From positions 1-64,000 of the forward strand of contig SUTR01000002.1 in the NCBI GenBank assembly GCA_015062825.1: 64,000 nt of DNA, in the 5' to 3' direction. This document shows, one piece after another, positions 1-11,632 of the stretch; position 1 is the stretch's first letter; the number at the start of each line of letters is the position of its first letter. The position numbers and the translations under genes are program-made. The notes below the pieces were generated by a model, which was not told the DNA's origin, did no database searches, and worked only from the letters and a program-made list of their open reading frames with translations. The stretch comes from Methanosphaera stadtmanae (GTDB lineage: Archaea; Methanobacteriota; Methanobacteria; Methanobacteriales; Methanobacteriaceae).

Positions 1-15
1 TAATAAAAACAAGTT

Positions 16-1515
16 TTATTTTTTATCCATATTTGAAAAGGAGTTTGTTTTGTTGGACTGTATTTCGGACACCCCCTCTGTAAGTGTTGTTTTTAGTGTT
101 TCATGGATTTTCTTTAGGTTGTAGGCGGTTGCATAGAGTTGTAATATGTTTTCTATTTTTTCTCGTCCTCTGTAGTATATTGTGTCTAGGTGGTAGAATT
201 GTTTTAATGTGCCGAATGGTGATTCTACTGTGGGTGCTCGTTGTTTGTATATTTTTTTAGCTTCTTTTTCCCTCATTTTGGTTATCATTTCTCTTTTTTC
301 TGGTGATCCGTAGATGGTGTATGTTTTATGGTGTTGTTTTTCTGTTAAGCATTCTTCTCGTAGTGGACAATCTTTGCATGCTTCTGTATTAACGTATATT
401 CTTTTGGTTTCATTGGGTATTCCTTTTGCTGTTTTCTTTTCATCGTGAACATGGTATGTGTATTCGTTGAAGAGTGGATATCCCATGAAGCATTCTATGT
501 AGTTTTCTTCGTAATGTATTTCTACATTGTCTAAGCTGAAGGGATTGGTTCTTCTTTTTCCTTTGTCTATTCTGGATTGTGTTGCGTTGTAAATGTATCC
601 TTCCATATTTTCTTTTTTAAGAAATGAAAATGTTATTTCTGTGTTGTATCCTACATCAGCCAATACTTCTTGTGGTTTTTGAGGACTATTTTCTATTGCT
701 CTTTCAAGTGTTGGTGGAAGTTCATAGTGATCTGTAGCATTCTGTGATGCATAAACACTTAAGAATAGCTGAGATTCCGTGTCAACACAAGTTTGAATAT
801 TATATGATAATTGTTTCTTCTTTTTCTTATTCAACATCCACCGTGCTTCTGGATCAAATAATGGTATTTTCTTTTTACCATATATCCGCATTTGGATTTT
901 TGCTTCCTCTAGAAACATTATCTTTTGCTCAACAGTCATATTCTTATTATAGTAAAAATTCTGTGCAGATTTCTTAAGTAAAGCAACTTCAGTTACACCA
1001 TATTTCTTATTTTTAAGAATTCTCAATAATCTTCTTAAATCCTTCTTAGTAATATAATTAAAAGATGCATTACAAGCCTTTAATATCGTACCATCAGTAG
1101 CTACACGACTAAAACTAGTTATGTCATAATCATAAGCAAATAACAATGTTTTAGACCGTATTTCCTGATAGTATTTCATGAAATATTCATGATAACGATG
1201 CACACTAGTACGAGAAACACTAACACCCTCCATAATCAACTTAAAAACTGAATCTGTCTTCGTAAACTCCGATATATCACCAGGAGAAAACAACTTAATC
1301 ATATGACAATACAAGAGTAAAGTCAACATATTTTTAGCATTCAAACGTGGTCTACCACGCTCTTTACATTCAAAATCCTCATAAATAGATTTACAATACA
1401 TTTCAACAAAGAACATCACAAAAAACACAACATGATCTTCATCAATATCCTCGATATAACGTCTTTCCACAAAATTTTTCAAAGATTCATCAAATTTCTT
1501 AGAAATCATAAACAT
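16..1515 (-). mobile_element. Transposase, IS1182/IS5-like DDE family
   Basis: 499-aa ORF with N-terminal transposase-type domain (NMLTLLLYCHMIKLFSPGDISEFTKTDSVF), central DDE-type region (VLADVGYNTE) and CxxC-type segment (CKDCPLREECLTEK) typical of IS1182-like transposases. Confidence 0.85.
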
Positions 1516-1854
1516 ATCATCACACGAAATTAATTAGCCATAATTACTCTAAATTAAATAAAAACAATAAAATATTAATAATACATTAAAATACAAATAA
1601 AAAAACTATAAATTTAGGTATAACTAATAATATAATCTTTATTTCAATTATAACTAATAAATAATATGATATTAATAATATAAATACTTAATTATAAAAG
1701 AATAAGAATAATAACTGATTAAAACAAAGAAAACATATAAACACTATGGAAAAATAATAAAAAATATGTTTAAATGTATTACAAATTATTAATAGAAATA
1801 AAAAAAATAAGAAATATTAGCAAGTATAATAAAAAATAGAATAATTTAAAAGGT

Positions 1855-2457
1855 TTAAATAAGAAAAGAAGCTAGTACATAATTTTGGTCAAAACTCAAC
1901 TTATCATTATAACTAGTAAATGTTGAATTGGTAAGTGTTACTGCTCTAGCAGAATTCGTGTCAATTTCATTTATATATGTTACATTTGTTGATGTGATTT
2001 CAGAACCATCTGCAATAATTGCAGAATCATAAAAGTTTTTTATAATTAGATTATTTAACTCAACAGTTGAACCATAGATATCAAAGAGAACTGAATGATT
2101 ACCTAAATCAATGGTATGATTATTTCTATTAATTATAAGATTTTTTCTTCCGGATAATCCTATATCCTCAAAATCACCATCCTCTTCTTCATCATATTTA
2201 TAATCTCTTGTTAGATTGACTACATTTTTATCAAATTCATCACTCAGATTACTTAAGGAACCAGTATCCTCTTTTGTACTGGTAGGATTATTATGATTTG
2301 CCGTATCAATACCAGTATCATCATTCATATCACCTGATACATCAGTATTATTTGATACATCAGTATTATTTGATACATCAGCAGCACTAATAATTCCAAG
2401 AGTTGAAATAATGATAATTATCATAGAAATAAAGACTATTATTCTACTCTTATTCAT
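1855..2457 (-). CDS. Short adhesin-like secreted protein, probably truncated
   Basis: Signal peptide (MNKSRIIVFISMIIIIISTLGIISAA), acidic Asn/Asp-rich linker with SNNTDVSNNTDV repeats, start of a beta-helix-like segment (NLIINRNNHTIDLGNHSVLFDIYGSTVELNNLIIKNF), then abrupt end. Confidence 0.6.
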   Translation of the reverse strand: MNKSRIIVFISMIIIIISTLGIISAADVSNNTDVSNNTDVSGDMNDDTGIDTANHNNPTSTKEDTGSLSNLSDEFDKNVVNLTRDYKYDEEEDGDFEDIGLSGRKNLIINRNNHTIDLGNHSVLFDIYGSTVELNNLIIKNFYDSAIIADGSEITSTNVTYINEIDTNSARAVTLTNSTFTSYNDKLSFDQNYVLASFLI

Positions 2458-2641
2458 ATTTTACCTCCACATTGTTTAATATATTAAATTATATGATACA
2501 AATTATAATTAGTGATAGACAAACAAAAAACATGACATATATATGAAAATCTATTCCCCATTAAGATATCATATAAATACAATACCTATCACATCAGAAT
2601 TGTATACATCCATTAAAATAATACTATTTATCCCAAAATGA

Positions 2642-4090
2642 TTATAATAATGCAAAAGTTCTTGGAGGAATATAGATTATATTATCTTGCTTTTCTATTT
2701 TTACTGTTTTATTTGAAATAATTATACCAAAATCAGAACCATAATGATCCATTGCTGTGAGTATTTGTCTATTATCTTTTTTACCTTTACCTACTTCTAT
2801 TGGAACAGTTTCTACAATAGGTGAATGTATAATAAAATCCACATTTGATTTCTTTGATGCATCATAATATAATGAAAAATTATAATTATTATCAGATAAT
2901 TCATATAGTTTTGATGCAATCATAGTTTCCAATAAAATACCATCCATCTTATTTTTATCAGTAACAATATTACCTGCATAACTAGCAAGTGCATATTTTA
3001 TACTACTTGTTGCAAAATAGTATTTCCAGGATTTTCTACTTCTTTTTGTAGGAGTTCCATAGGCTTCTAAATGAAATATCAAATGAGTTTTAGTTAATAA
3101 GTTTATAATCGTTTCAATGTTTCCAAGAGATGTTTTAAGATAATTGGATATCTTGTTTTGTGAGACATCAGCAGAATCTATCAATGCCATATAATTTAGG
3201 AAACGATTCGTATTGGTACGATTTTCTTCAGATATATTTTTTATCTGAGGTAAATCTTTTTCAACAACTTTTTTTGTCATTCTAACGATTTTATCCCTTA
3301 TTTTTCTTTTATTATCCTCTTTGAAATAAATAGGAAATCCACCATAATATAAAAAATTGTTCCATTCATTTTCATTAAAATTATAGTTTTTCATTATTTG
3401 ATTATTAAATTCATATTCTATTTTAACAGCTTCTTTAATATTACCCTTAAATAATATTTCGTATAGAATAGAATGTTTATGATTTAGTTTTATATTATAT
3501 TTTAATCGTAAATGTTGTAAATAATCGATGGGTCTAATTTCATGAGTAAATGATCTTCGTGCAGCGTCTGCATTATATTCCAAATGTAGTGCTGAAGAAC
3601 CAGTAAATATCATAAATATATTTTTTGTCCTATCATATATTATTTTACCAGATAAAGCCCAATTCTTATCATATTGAGATTCATCAACTAGTAAGAATAT
3701 CTTTTTATCCAATAAACGAATATTATTATCATGATGATTTCTAATATATAATTCAGTTATTTCTCTTAAACTACATTCTGTTATATCATTTACATCATCA
3801 CATGATATGTATAATATTTGATTATAGGGTACTTCTTTTTCTCTAAGCAGATACTCATAAACTTGAAATAGCAGTGTTGATTTTCCAACACCCCTTATAC
3901 CCGGCAATACTATGAAACGTTCATCTTCAATATCATTTAAAAAATTATCTATATAACATTTAATATATTCAAATTCCAATCTGTGATTATATCTCTCATT
4001 ATTAGTACCAATTTTGTTTCTATATGCTAAAGGCATTTGTGTTAAATTTTCATTAATATAATTCTTTAATAATGTATCTTTATCTTCCAT
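2642..4090 (-). CDS. AAA ATPase with DUF4143-like C-terminal domain
   Basis: Walker A GIRGVGKSTLLFQ, Walker B-like KIFLLVDESQYD, C-terminal restriction-endonuclease-like fold typical of AAA_14/DUF4143 proteins. ORF track starts at 4279; start revised to ATG at 4090 (MEDKDTLLKNY) because upstream codons fall in a tandem repeat. Confidence 0.75.
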   Translation of the reverse strand: MEDKDTLLKNYINENLTQMPLAYRNKIGTNNERYNHRLEFEYIKCYIDNFLNDIEDERFIVLPGIRGVGKSTLLFQVYEYLLREKEVPYNQILYISCDDVNDITECSLREITELYIRNHHDNNIRLLDKKIFLLVDESQYDKNWALSGKIIYDRTKNIFMIFTGSSALHLEYNADAARRSFTHEIRPIDYLQHLRLKYNIKLNHKHSILYEILFKGNIKEAVKIEYEFNNQIMKNYNFNENEWNNFLYYGGFPIYFKEDNKRKIRDKIVRMTKKVVEKDLPQIKNISEENRTNTNRFLNYMALIDSADVSQNKISNYLKTSLGNIETIINLLTKTHLIFHLEAYGTPTKRSRKSWKYYFATSSIKYALASYAGNIVTDKNKMDGILLETMIASKLYELSDNNYNFSLYYDASKKSNVDFIIHSPIVETVPIEVGKGKKDNRQILTAMDHYGSDFGIIISNKTVKIEKQDNIIYIPPRTFALL

Positions 4091-4117
4091 TATAATCACA
4101 TACTCCATGACTTTAAT

Positions 4118-4200
4118 TAAATAAATAGTTAAAAAGATAAATAATTTAACTAAATAAATAGTTAAAAAGATAAATAATTTAACTAAATAAATAGTTAAAA
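4118..4200. repeat. Tandem 33-bp AT-rich repeat (about 2.5 copies)
   Basis: taaataaatagttaaaaagataaataatttaac at 4118-4150 and 4151-4183, partial copy 4184-4200. Confidence 0.9.
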
Positions 4201-4739
4201 TCATATAATATATAACTAAATATTTGTATACTAACAGTATATATATTTTTAATTTATTGATGTTGGTTGTTTGCTTCAAAGATTTAAGCTACTTTAATAT
4301 GAGGATTTATCATAAAATGAATACCTCAACATCCATAGATTGAGAATGGAAAGAAACATCAGCAAAGTATAAATTCACTTAAAGCATGCTAAAAAAAAGT
4401 ATTAAAAAAAATAATCAAAAGCCTATCTCTAGGGGATTAATTAATATTGACTTTTGATTAGACACTTTTAAAATGAGTGTTGACAATAATTATTTTTTTT
4501 CACAATTTAGTAATACACTTGTATTATTATTAATAAATATTTATTTTGTTTAATTTTTGAATATTATTTTATTATTACTTATCATCACCCCTCTTGTGTT
4601 AATTATCATCTTTGGATTAAATTTATATAGTAAAATATAAGTAATAATCATATAATTATGAAATTATTTTAATTAAACATGTTTAATTATATTGAATTGT
4701 TTATTTAATTTATTTGTATGTTTTTTGGGTGAATTAACA

Positions 4740-5424
4740 ATGCTACGGTAGAATTTAAGAATGGAAAATACTATGCAGTAGTAAAATGTTGAAACCATAC
4801 ACCAACAATTACCATGAATCTGAAATGACTGTAGGTATTGATATGGGATTAAAAAACATTTTGCAACCTTAAGTAATAATCTGAAGATAGCCAATTTAGA
4901 CGTTACAGATGAAGAAGAAAATGATCAAAAAATACCAGAGAAGCCTCCAGCAGAAAAAGAGTAAAGAAAGTAACAACTACCGATAAAGAACTCAAAAAAA
5001 TATTATAAATAGTAAGATAAAAAAAAACCAATAAAATAAAAGATTACATTGACAAAATCAGCCACAAAAATTGTCTTAGAAAATCAGAAATATTTTGTAT
5101 GGAAGCCCTAAACATTAAAGGTATGAGGAAAAACAACAAATTATCCTCTAAACTACAAAGGATAAGTATCAGCAAATTCATTGACACACTAAAAATACAA
5201 GGCATCCTGGAATAATAGAAACTTCATACAAACAGACAGATTTTACCCATCCAGTAAACTATGCAGCACATGTGGCTACAAATTCAACAATTTAACTTTA
5301 GATATGAGAAAATGGACTTGCCCCTGATTGTAACACCACAGATGACCATGACATTAACGCAGCCATCAACATACTAAAAGAAGGATTAAACATACTTTCA
5401 AAAAGAAATACAAACTACAATTAA
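4740..5424 (+). pseudogene. Degenerate IS200/IS605-type TnpB (OrfB) pseudogene
   Basis: Scattered TnpB motifs in broken frames: TVGIDMGLKN; RFYPSSKLCSTCGYKFNNLTLDMRKWTCP; DHDINAAINILKEGL. Several stops and frameshifts between them. Confidence 0.85.
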
Positions 5425-5453
5425 TTAAAAAGAAACATATGTATCTTTTAGAA

Positions 5454-5541
5454 CCCACGGGACGTGGGGGGATAGCTTGGTATATTTTAAGTTCCAATAA
5501 AAACTTACAACCCAAGAATCTCCATCTTCTACAAGATGGAG
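5454..5541 (+). other. Probable right-end structure of the decayed IS605-type element (two hairpins)
   Basis: CCCACG-GGA-CGTGGG hairpin at 5454-5468; CTCCATCTT-CTAC-AAGATGGAG perfect 9-bp hairpin at 5520-5541, both directly 3' of the TnpB remnant. Confidence 0.5.
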
Positions 5542-5558
5542 AGGTTCAAAGACTTCCA

Positions 5559-6977
5559 TCAGATTTCTATAATTCTCAGATAATTTGTTGTTCTGGCCTT
5601 GCCTAGTGGAAATCCCCCAGTTACTATTATTAAATCACCATCATTTAAGTTAAATTCCTTTTTTGCTATTAGTCTGGAGTTTTCAACCATTTCATCAGTA
5701 TTTTCATATATTTCAGTAGTTACTGGCTTAACTCCAAAGTTTAAAACTACCTTTTCAGCTATATGATTTGATGGACAGCAGGCAAGTATTGTAGTATTTG
5801 GTCGGAGATTACTGATTTTACGAGCTGTAAATCCGGTCATTGTAGTGGTGACAATTAGTTTAATGTCAGAATATTCAACGGCATCAGCCACTAGCTTGGC
5901 AATTGTATCACTTGTTCCTATTGTTCCCTTATATGCAACATGTTTTGAATAGTCTATTGTTGATTCCACATATTTGCATATTCTATTCATTATTGTAACT
6001 GATTCTACAGGATACAATCCTACTGTAGTCTCACCTGATAACATGACACAGTCTGTTCCATCAAGTATTGCATTTGCAACATCAGAGACTTCTGCTCTTG
6101 TAGGCCTTGGATTGTCATACATTGATGCGAGCATTTCTGTTGCTACTATTGCAAACTTGCCCTTCTGTCGGCATTTTCTGATAATGTTCTTCTGAAGCAT
6201 TGGTAACTTCTCCATTGGAACATCCACTCCCAAGTCTCCACGTGCTACCATGATTCCATCGGATTCATCGATTATTTCATCAATATTTTCAATTCCAGTA
6301 CTGCTTTCTATCTTTGAAATAATCAGTGCATCTCCTCCAGCATCTTCAATAATTTTACGAGCTTCAATCACATCTTCTTTTCTGTTTACAAAGGATAATG
6401 CAAGATAGTCACATGCATTTTTTGCAGCAAATGCTATGTCATTCTTATCTGTTTCACTCATAAAATCCAAATTCAAGTTTACCCCAGGAACATTGATTGT
6501 TTTATTATCCAGTATTTTACCATTTCCCAAGGCCTTCAACAGAACATAGTCCTCTTTTTTATCAATTACTTCCAACTCAAGCAATGCATTATCTATTAGC
6601 ACTTTATCTCCTATTTGAATAAAGTCTATTGCTTCATTATGATTTACTCCAAATTCATCTTCATTACCAATTATGCAGGTTTTACTCATCTTAATTGTAT
6701 TGTTCTTTTGAAGAGCAATTCCTCCATCCTTAAATTTTAAAGTTCTGAATTCAGGTCCCTTTGTATCATACATTACTGCAACCGGTACATTAGTTATTCT
6801 ACGTACCTCCCTTATAACATCAATAGTTTCTAGAATGCCTTCTTTTGTTGCATGACTAAGATTAATTCGTGCACAGTCCATCCCATTGTTGACCATTTTA
6901 GTCATTACATCAACTGAATCGGATGCCGGACCAACGCTGCATATAATTTTTGTCTTTTTAATATTATCATCCCACAA
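5559..6977 (-). CDS. pyk: Pyruvate kinase
   Basis: KTKIICSVGPASDSVDVMTKMVNNGMDCARINLSHAT, MVARGDLGVDVPMEKLPMLQK, ATEMLASMYDNPRPTRAEVSDVANAILDGTDCVMLSGETTVGLYPVESV. Confidence 0.97.
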   Translation of the reverse strand: MWDDNIKKTKIICSVGPASDSVDVMTKMVNNGMDCARINLSHATKEGILETIDVIREVRRITNVPVAVMYDTKGPEFRTLKFKDGGIALQKNNTIKMSKTCIIGNEDEFGVNHNEAIDFIQIGDKVLIDNALLELEVIDKKEDYVLLKALGNGKILDNKTINVPGVNLNLDFMSETDKNDIAFAAKNACDYLALSFVNRKEDVIEARKIIEDAGGDALIISKIESSTGIENIDEIIDESDGIMVARGDLGVDVPMEKLPMLQKNIIRKCRQKGKFAIVATEMLASMYDNPRPTRAEVSDVANAILDGTDCVMLSGETTVGLYPVESVTIMNRICKYVESTIDYSKHVAYKGTIGTSDTIAKLVADAVEYSDIKLIVTTTMTGFTARKISNLRPNTTILACCPSNHIAEKVVLNFGVKPVTTEIYENTDEMVENSRLIAKKEFNLNDGDLIIVTGGFPLGKARTTNYLRIIEI

Positions 6978-7707
6978 AAATATTTTTTTGTTTATTTTTT
7001 TTAGATATCCGAGTATAAAATTATAATAGAAATTTAAGAGAAAATTTATCCCATTATAGTATCCTCTTTTTTAATAATAATATTTGATTAAAATAGTTAT
7101 TTAACTTTGGCTAAAGAAGAAAAAATAATAAAGAAAATGTGATAAATTACATGATAAAACTTAGGCTTAACTTATCCAAGTATTACTAATTTAAAAAAGA
7201 AATGAGATATGATGTGTATGTAATTTGTTTTTTTATGATGTTGAAGATATAAATAATAGGAAATTATCCAAATGATTAAATATATTTAATGTTATAGACA
7301 TTAGTTATAATTTATTTTCATCTACATTTACATAATTACTTTAAAGATAGCATATGATTTCAGCATCATGCATTAATCTGAAAAAATATTTTCCAATTTA
7401 TGAACACGTATATTAAAATAATATTCCATTGTGATATCCACTAACTTTTTCTAATTTTGAAAATTTCTAAAAATAGTTACTTCATTTAAACATTTAAAAG
7501 CAGCATTTTAGTAGTTGTTTAGAAAAAAACCCTCTTTTTGAAGAAGTACATAATTGCATTTATAATTTTTTCAACAGCCCTACTATATTCTTCCATAATA
7601 TAACAGGTTAAAAATGAATTATTAATAAGTATAAGTTTAACAGGACAAGAATATAATTATAAAAGAGCCTTAAAATAAAAAAAAAGAAAAAAAAGGTATT
7701 GAATTAA

Positions 7708-8682
7708 TTATTGTGAAGAAGCACTAGCTATACTTGGCTGTTGAGTTTCTGTTTTTTCAACATCACCAGTATTTTGCTGTTGAGTATCTTGAGATTGAGT
7801 ATTATCTGAAGAAGTATTATCAGCAGTATTGTTTGCAGTATCATTGGTTGTATTTGTAGCTGTGCTGTTTTGTGAAGTGTTATCAGTTTCTGCTGAAGGT
7901 GATGGAATTGTTAGGCCATCCCATGATATTGATCCATCAGGATTTAAGACTAAGTTTGAAGTGTCAAATCCTAAATTATGTGCTGCTTCTTTAAATTCAT
8001 CAAAGCTTATAATAGTTAAAAGATAACCTTCTATTAAATCATCAAGTAACATATATTTATCAGCAAGTGTTAATTTATATGTTTGATGACCATTGTTAAA
8101 TATATTATGATTATTGTTGTTGGATACTGCTTGTTTAAGTTGTTCATTTGATGTTCTTTCAATAGCTTTTTGTGTTCTTTGAGGTAGTTTACTTATTTGA
8201 TCACCAGTAATTGTAGATTCAGACTTATTTGAATTGATATTATGTAACATTATGTATAATGTGTAATATTCATCATCACTTAAGTTATTTAATACATCAT
8301 ATAATCCTTCTTCGGTTCTATTGTTACTGTTTAGGTATTTACTAAATTCAACATAATCCTCTTCATCCATTTCTTTAAGTAAACCTAGTAATTGAGCGTA
8401 TTGTTTATCATCAAAGGATGAGAGCATTTCATATAATTTATTTATTTCTGATTTTTTTGTCTGATTATCTGTTATGTTAGTATTATTTTCTGATTCATTA
8501 GTATTGTTTGCTGAATCATTGACAGCAGCCTGTGTTGCTACATCAGCATTATCATTTGTCTGTTCAGTATTTTCGGTTGCTACATCTGCTGTAGATAAGT
8601 TACTATCTTGTGCAGCAATTGCAGTCAATCCTGTGGACAATATACTAATTATTAATAATATTGTTATTATTTTTTTATTCAA
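7708..8682 (-). CDS. Secreted/surface protein with Asn/Thr/Gln-rich C-terminus, function unknown
   Basis: N-terminal signal peptide (MNKKIITILLIISILSTGLTAIAAQ) and low-complexity flanks. Confidence 0.6.
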   Translation of the reverse strand: MNKKIITILLIISILSTGLTAIAAQDSNLSTADVATENTEQTNDNADVATQAAVNDSANNTNESENNTNITDNQTKKSEINKLYEMLSSFDDKQYAQLLGLLKEMDEEDYVEFSKYLNSNNRTEEGLYDVLNNLSDDEYYTLYIMLHNINSNKSESTITGDQISKLPQRTQKAIERTSNEQLKQAVSNNNNHNIFNNGHQTYKLTLADKYMLLDDLIEGYLLTIISFDEFKEAAHNLGFDTSNLVLNPDGSISWDGLTIPSPSAETDNTSQNSTATNTTNDTANNTADNTSSDNTQSQDTQQQNTGDVEKTETQQPSIASASSQ

Positions 8683-8911
8683 TTATTCATCCTCCATATA
8701 CTTATTAGTATATTTAACTGATTATATATAAAATTTTAGATGAATTGAGATAAAAAGTTTTTTAAACCTCATAGAATAAGATTTATTTAAAAAAGAAGAC
8801 TGATAACCATAGATTAATCCGAATTCATTTAATTTAGATTTTTAAAAGTTATATTGGCAATTATTATAAGAGAATCAATGTAATGATTTAAAAAAAATAA
8901 AGATTAGGAGG

Positions 8912-11308
8912 TTAGTTTAATACGTTAATAACTGTTGTAGTATTTCTCTGATTTTTATAAGCTAATCTGTCCTGTGTTACTACTTCAATATTAGTGTATT
9001 TGTTTAATGAAGGTATGTCAATGTTTTGAATGGTTAATATCCCATCGGTTGAATAATAATACATTGGCATTGAATCATTTTTAAGGGTTATTCCATTGAT
9101 TTTTATAATACATTTGTTTGGACCTAGAACTATGTTTCCTAAGTAGTCTCTAATAGTTGTTTTAAGGGAAAGTTTATGTGTCTTGTTGTTTACTACTGCA
9201 TCTGTTATTGTTAGTGTTATGTTTGATCTTTCAACTTGGAATGTTGATGTGTTACGTATTTCGTCTTGGTAATTTTTATTGTAGAACTGTGCAAGTATTG
9301 TATGATTTTTAATTGTCATGCTTCTTCCATCAGTTACTCCTGATAATCCTAATGGTATGGTGTAATTGACTGTTGCTACTCCATTTTTAACTTTTACTTT
9401 TAACATTTCTCCATTTGAATCTTTAAGTGTGATTCCATTTACTTTGAAGAATACGAATTCATCATCGAATTTTGTTAAGTTTGTTGATTTTTTACCATTT
9501 GTTGTATCATAAACTTTAGCTGTTAATGTTAGTACCTGTCCCTGTTTGATTGTTTTCTGATTGCTTGATACTTCTATAGTTGCATTTCTTTTGGATACTT
9601 GTATTTTTGCTTCATCACTTACGGATGCATTATATCTTTGTGTTCCAATATAACTTGCAACATATTTGTTTGCACTTTTCATATCTAAGTCAAGGTTGAT
9701 TGTTGCTGCTGCAATTCCATTTACTACTTTTACTTTTAGTGGATTGGAACTTCCTGTGAGTTTACCATTGTCTTTTACGGTTATTCCGTTGATTTTAAAA
9801 ATCAAGTTACCTTCATTAATCATTCTATTATTGCCGTCTGTTACTGTTGCATTAAGTATGAGTTTTTCACCTAATATTCCACTTGTTGGAGTTGCTGTTA
9901 CTTTAACTGTATTATTAGGATGTAATAACTGATAAATCATATCTTTTAATGTGTTTATTTGACTATTTATATCTGTAAATTCTTGAATTAATCCTATAAT
10001 ATCGTTATTATTGATTAATTCTTGTGTATGGTTGATTTTATCTTTGATAGAATCAATCATATTCAATATGTTTAATCTTTCTTTGATATTATCTATTGCA
10101 TCATCAGCTTGATCAAATATGTCACTTGAATTTATTTTTTGTTTAAGATCATTGAGTGTTTTGTTAAGTGAATTTAACAATTCAGTAGCATTTGCCCTTT
10201 TAGTTAAATTATTATAGGTATCATTTAATGAATTTATTAAATCACTTACATTTAATTTATCAGTAAGATTATTTACTGTATTATTTAATGAGTCAATTAA
10301 ACCAGACGTGTTTAATTTACTTGTAAGATTATTAATAGTATCATTTAATGATTTAGCATAGTCTCCAGAATCTATTTTATCTGCAATATTGTTTAAAGTA
10401 TCATTAAGTGAACTAATTAAATCACTTGCATTTAATTTTGAATTAAGATTATTAATTGTATCATTAATTACACCAGCATAATCTCCAGAATTTATTTTTT
10501 CCTTAAGATTACTGATATCATCATTTAATGATGCTAAAAAATCAACAGAATTCAATTTATCAACAAGATCATTATATGTATTGTTAAGATTTTTAATCTT
10601 ATCCGTCGTATTTAAATTGTCGGTTATATTATTAATTGCATCATTTAATGAATTAATCCAATCACCTGAATTTACATTTTGAGTTAAATTATTAAGTGAT
10701 TGATTTAATAAATTAATCCATTCACTTGCATTTAAATTCTGTGTAAGATTATTAACTGTATTATTTAATGAACTGATTTTATCACTTGCATTTAAATTCT
10801 GTGTAAGATTATTAATTGTATTATTTAATGAACTAATAAAACCATCCACATCAATACCAAGAAGTGAATCCTTAATCTGTTGTAATAAAGTACTGTTTAA
10901 TGAAGCATTATCAGATGCTTGTTTAATAGTCTTGTTATTTGTAGTTATTGTTGGGTTAGTGACAACTGTACTTTCATCAACATTAACTGTGGATTCATCT
11001 TTAGATACGTCATTTTTGTTATCAATATCATTTGAAACATCATCCTCGGATTGTGTTTGTTTATCATCAGATGTATCTTCTTGAATATTTTTTGTAGTAT
11101 TATCTACTTGTTTTTCTATATTTTTTTCCGTTTGTATATTTTCCTTGACATTATTATTGTCATTGACAATTTTTGATTGTGTATCCTGCACTATTTGTTG
11201 ATTGGAATCAGAAACACTGCCAGTATCATCAGATATTTCAGCAGCACTTACAACACCAACCAATAAAGTTAGTAATGCAAGAAAGAAAATTAAATTTTTC
11301 ATTTTCAT
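8912..11308 (-). CDS. Adhesin-like protein: coiled-coil-type repeats followed by Ig-like repeats
   Basis: Signal peptide; many repeats of SLNDTINNLTxKLNASDLI type; C-terminal Ig-like units (VTATPTSGILGEKLILNATVTDGNNRMINEGNLIFKINGITVKDNGK). Confidence 0.8.
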   Translation of the reverse strand: MKMKNLIFFLALLTLLVGVVSAAEISDDTGSVSDSNQQIVQDTQSKIVNDNNNVKENIQTEKNIEKQVDNTTKNIQEDTSDDKQTQSEDDVSNDIDNKNDVSKDESTVNVDESTVVTNPTITTNNKTIKQASDNASLNSTLLQQIKDSLLGIDVDGFISSLNNTINNLTQNLNASDKISSLNNTVNNLTQNLNASEWINLLNQSLNNLTQNVNSGDWINSLNDAINNITDNLNTTDKIKNLNNTYNDLVDKLNSVDFLASLNDDISNLKEKINSGDYAGVINDTINNLNSKLNASDLISSLNDTLNNIADKIDSGDYAKSLNDTINNLTSKLNTSGLIDSLNNTVNNLTDKLNVSDLINSLNDTYNNLTKRANATELLNSLNKTLNDLKQKINSSDIFDQADDAIDNIKERLNILNMIDSIKDKINHTQELINNNDIIGLIQEFTDINSQINTLKDMIYQLLHPNNTVKVTATPTSGILGEKLILNATVTDGNNRMINEGNLIFKINGITVKDNGKLTGSSNPLKVKVVNGIAAATINLDLDMKSANKYVASYIGTQRYNASVSDEAKIQVSKRNATIEVSSNQKTIKQGQVLTLTAKVYDTTNGKKSTNLTKFDDEFVFFKVNGITLKDSNGEMLKVKVKNGVATVNYTIPLGLSGVTDGRSMTIKNHTILAQFYNKNYQDEIRNTSTFQVERSNITLTITDAVVNNKTHKLSLKTTIRDYLGNIVLGPNKCIIKINGITLKNDSMPMYYYSTDGILTIQNIDIPSLNKYTNIEVVTQDRLAYKNQRNTTTVINVLN

Positions 11309-11632
11309 ATTTACTCTTCCATAAACATTATTCTAAAAGAATAATTTTCAAATCATTAGTATATTTATTTCATATTATTAATAATATTATTTGGTATTTA
11401 TTTATTAATTAAATTTAGAATGTATCTTAAAAATAATCTTAAATCAATATCCATTAATGAATAAAAGATGTTTTAAAGATTATTTAAGTAATTGAATAAT
11501 TAATTATAGGATAATAAATAAAAAAAATGGATAAATGAAGTATTATCTATGTTTTGATTTAAATATGGAATTCATTACCCCATGAATTTTAGTTATAAAT
11601 TGAAGGATGTACTTTCAAAGTCTTGAATTTTA

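Noticed and set aside
4118-4200. CRISPR-like short repeats
   Set aside because: Repeats are contiguous with no unique spacers; simple AT-rich tandem repeat.
4673-4894. 73-aa minus-strand ORF
   Set aside because: Antisense to TnpB remnant sequence (TVGIDMGLKN on the plus strand).
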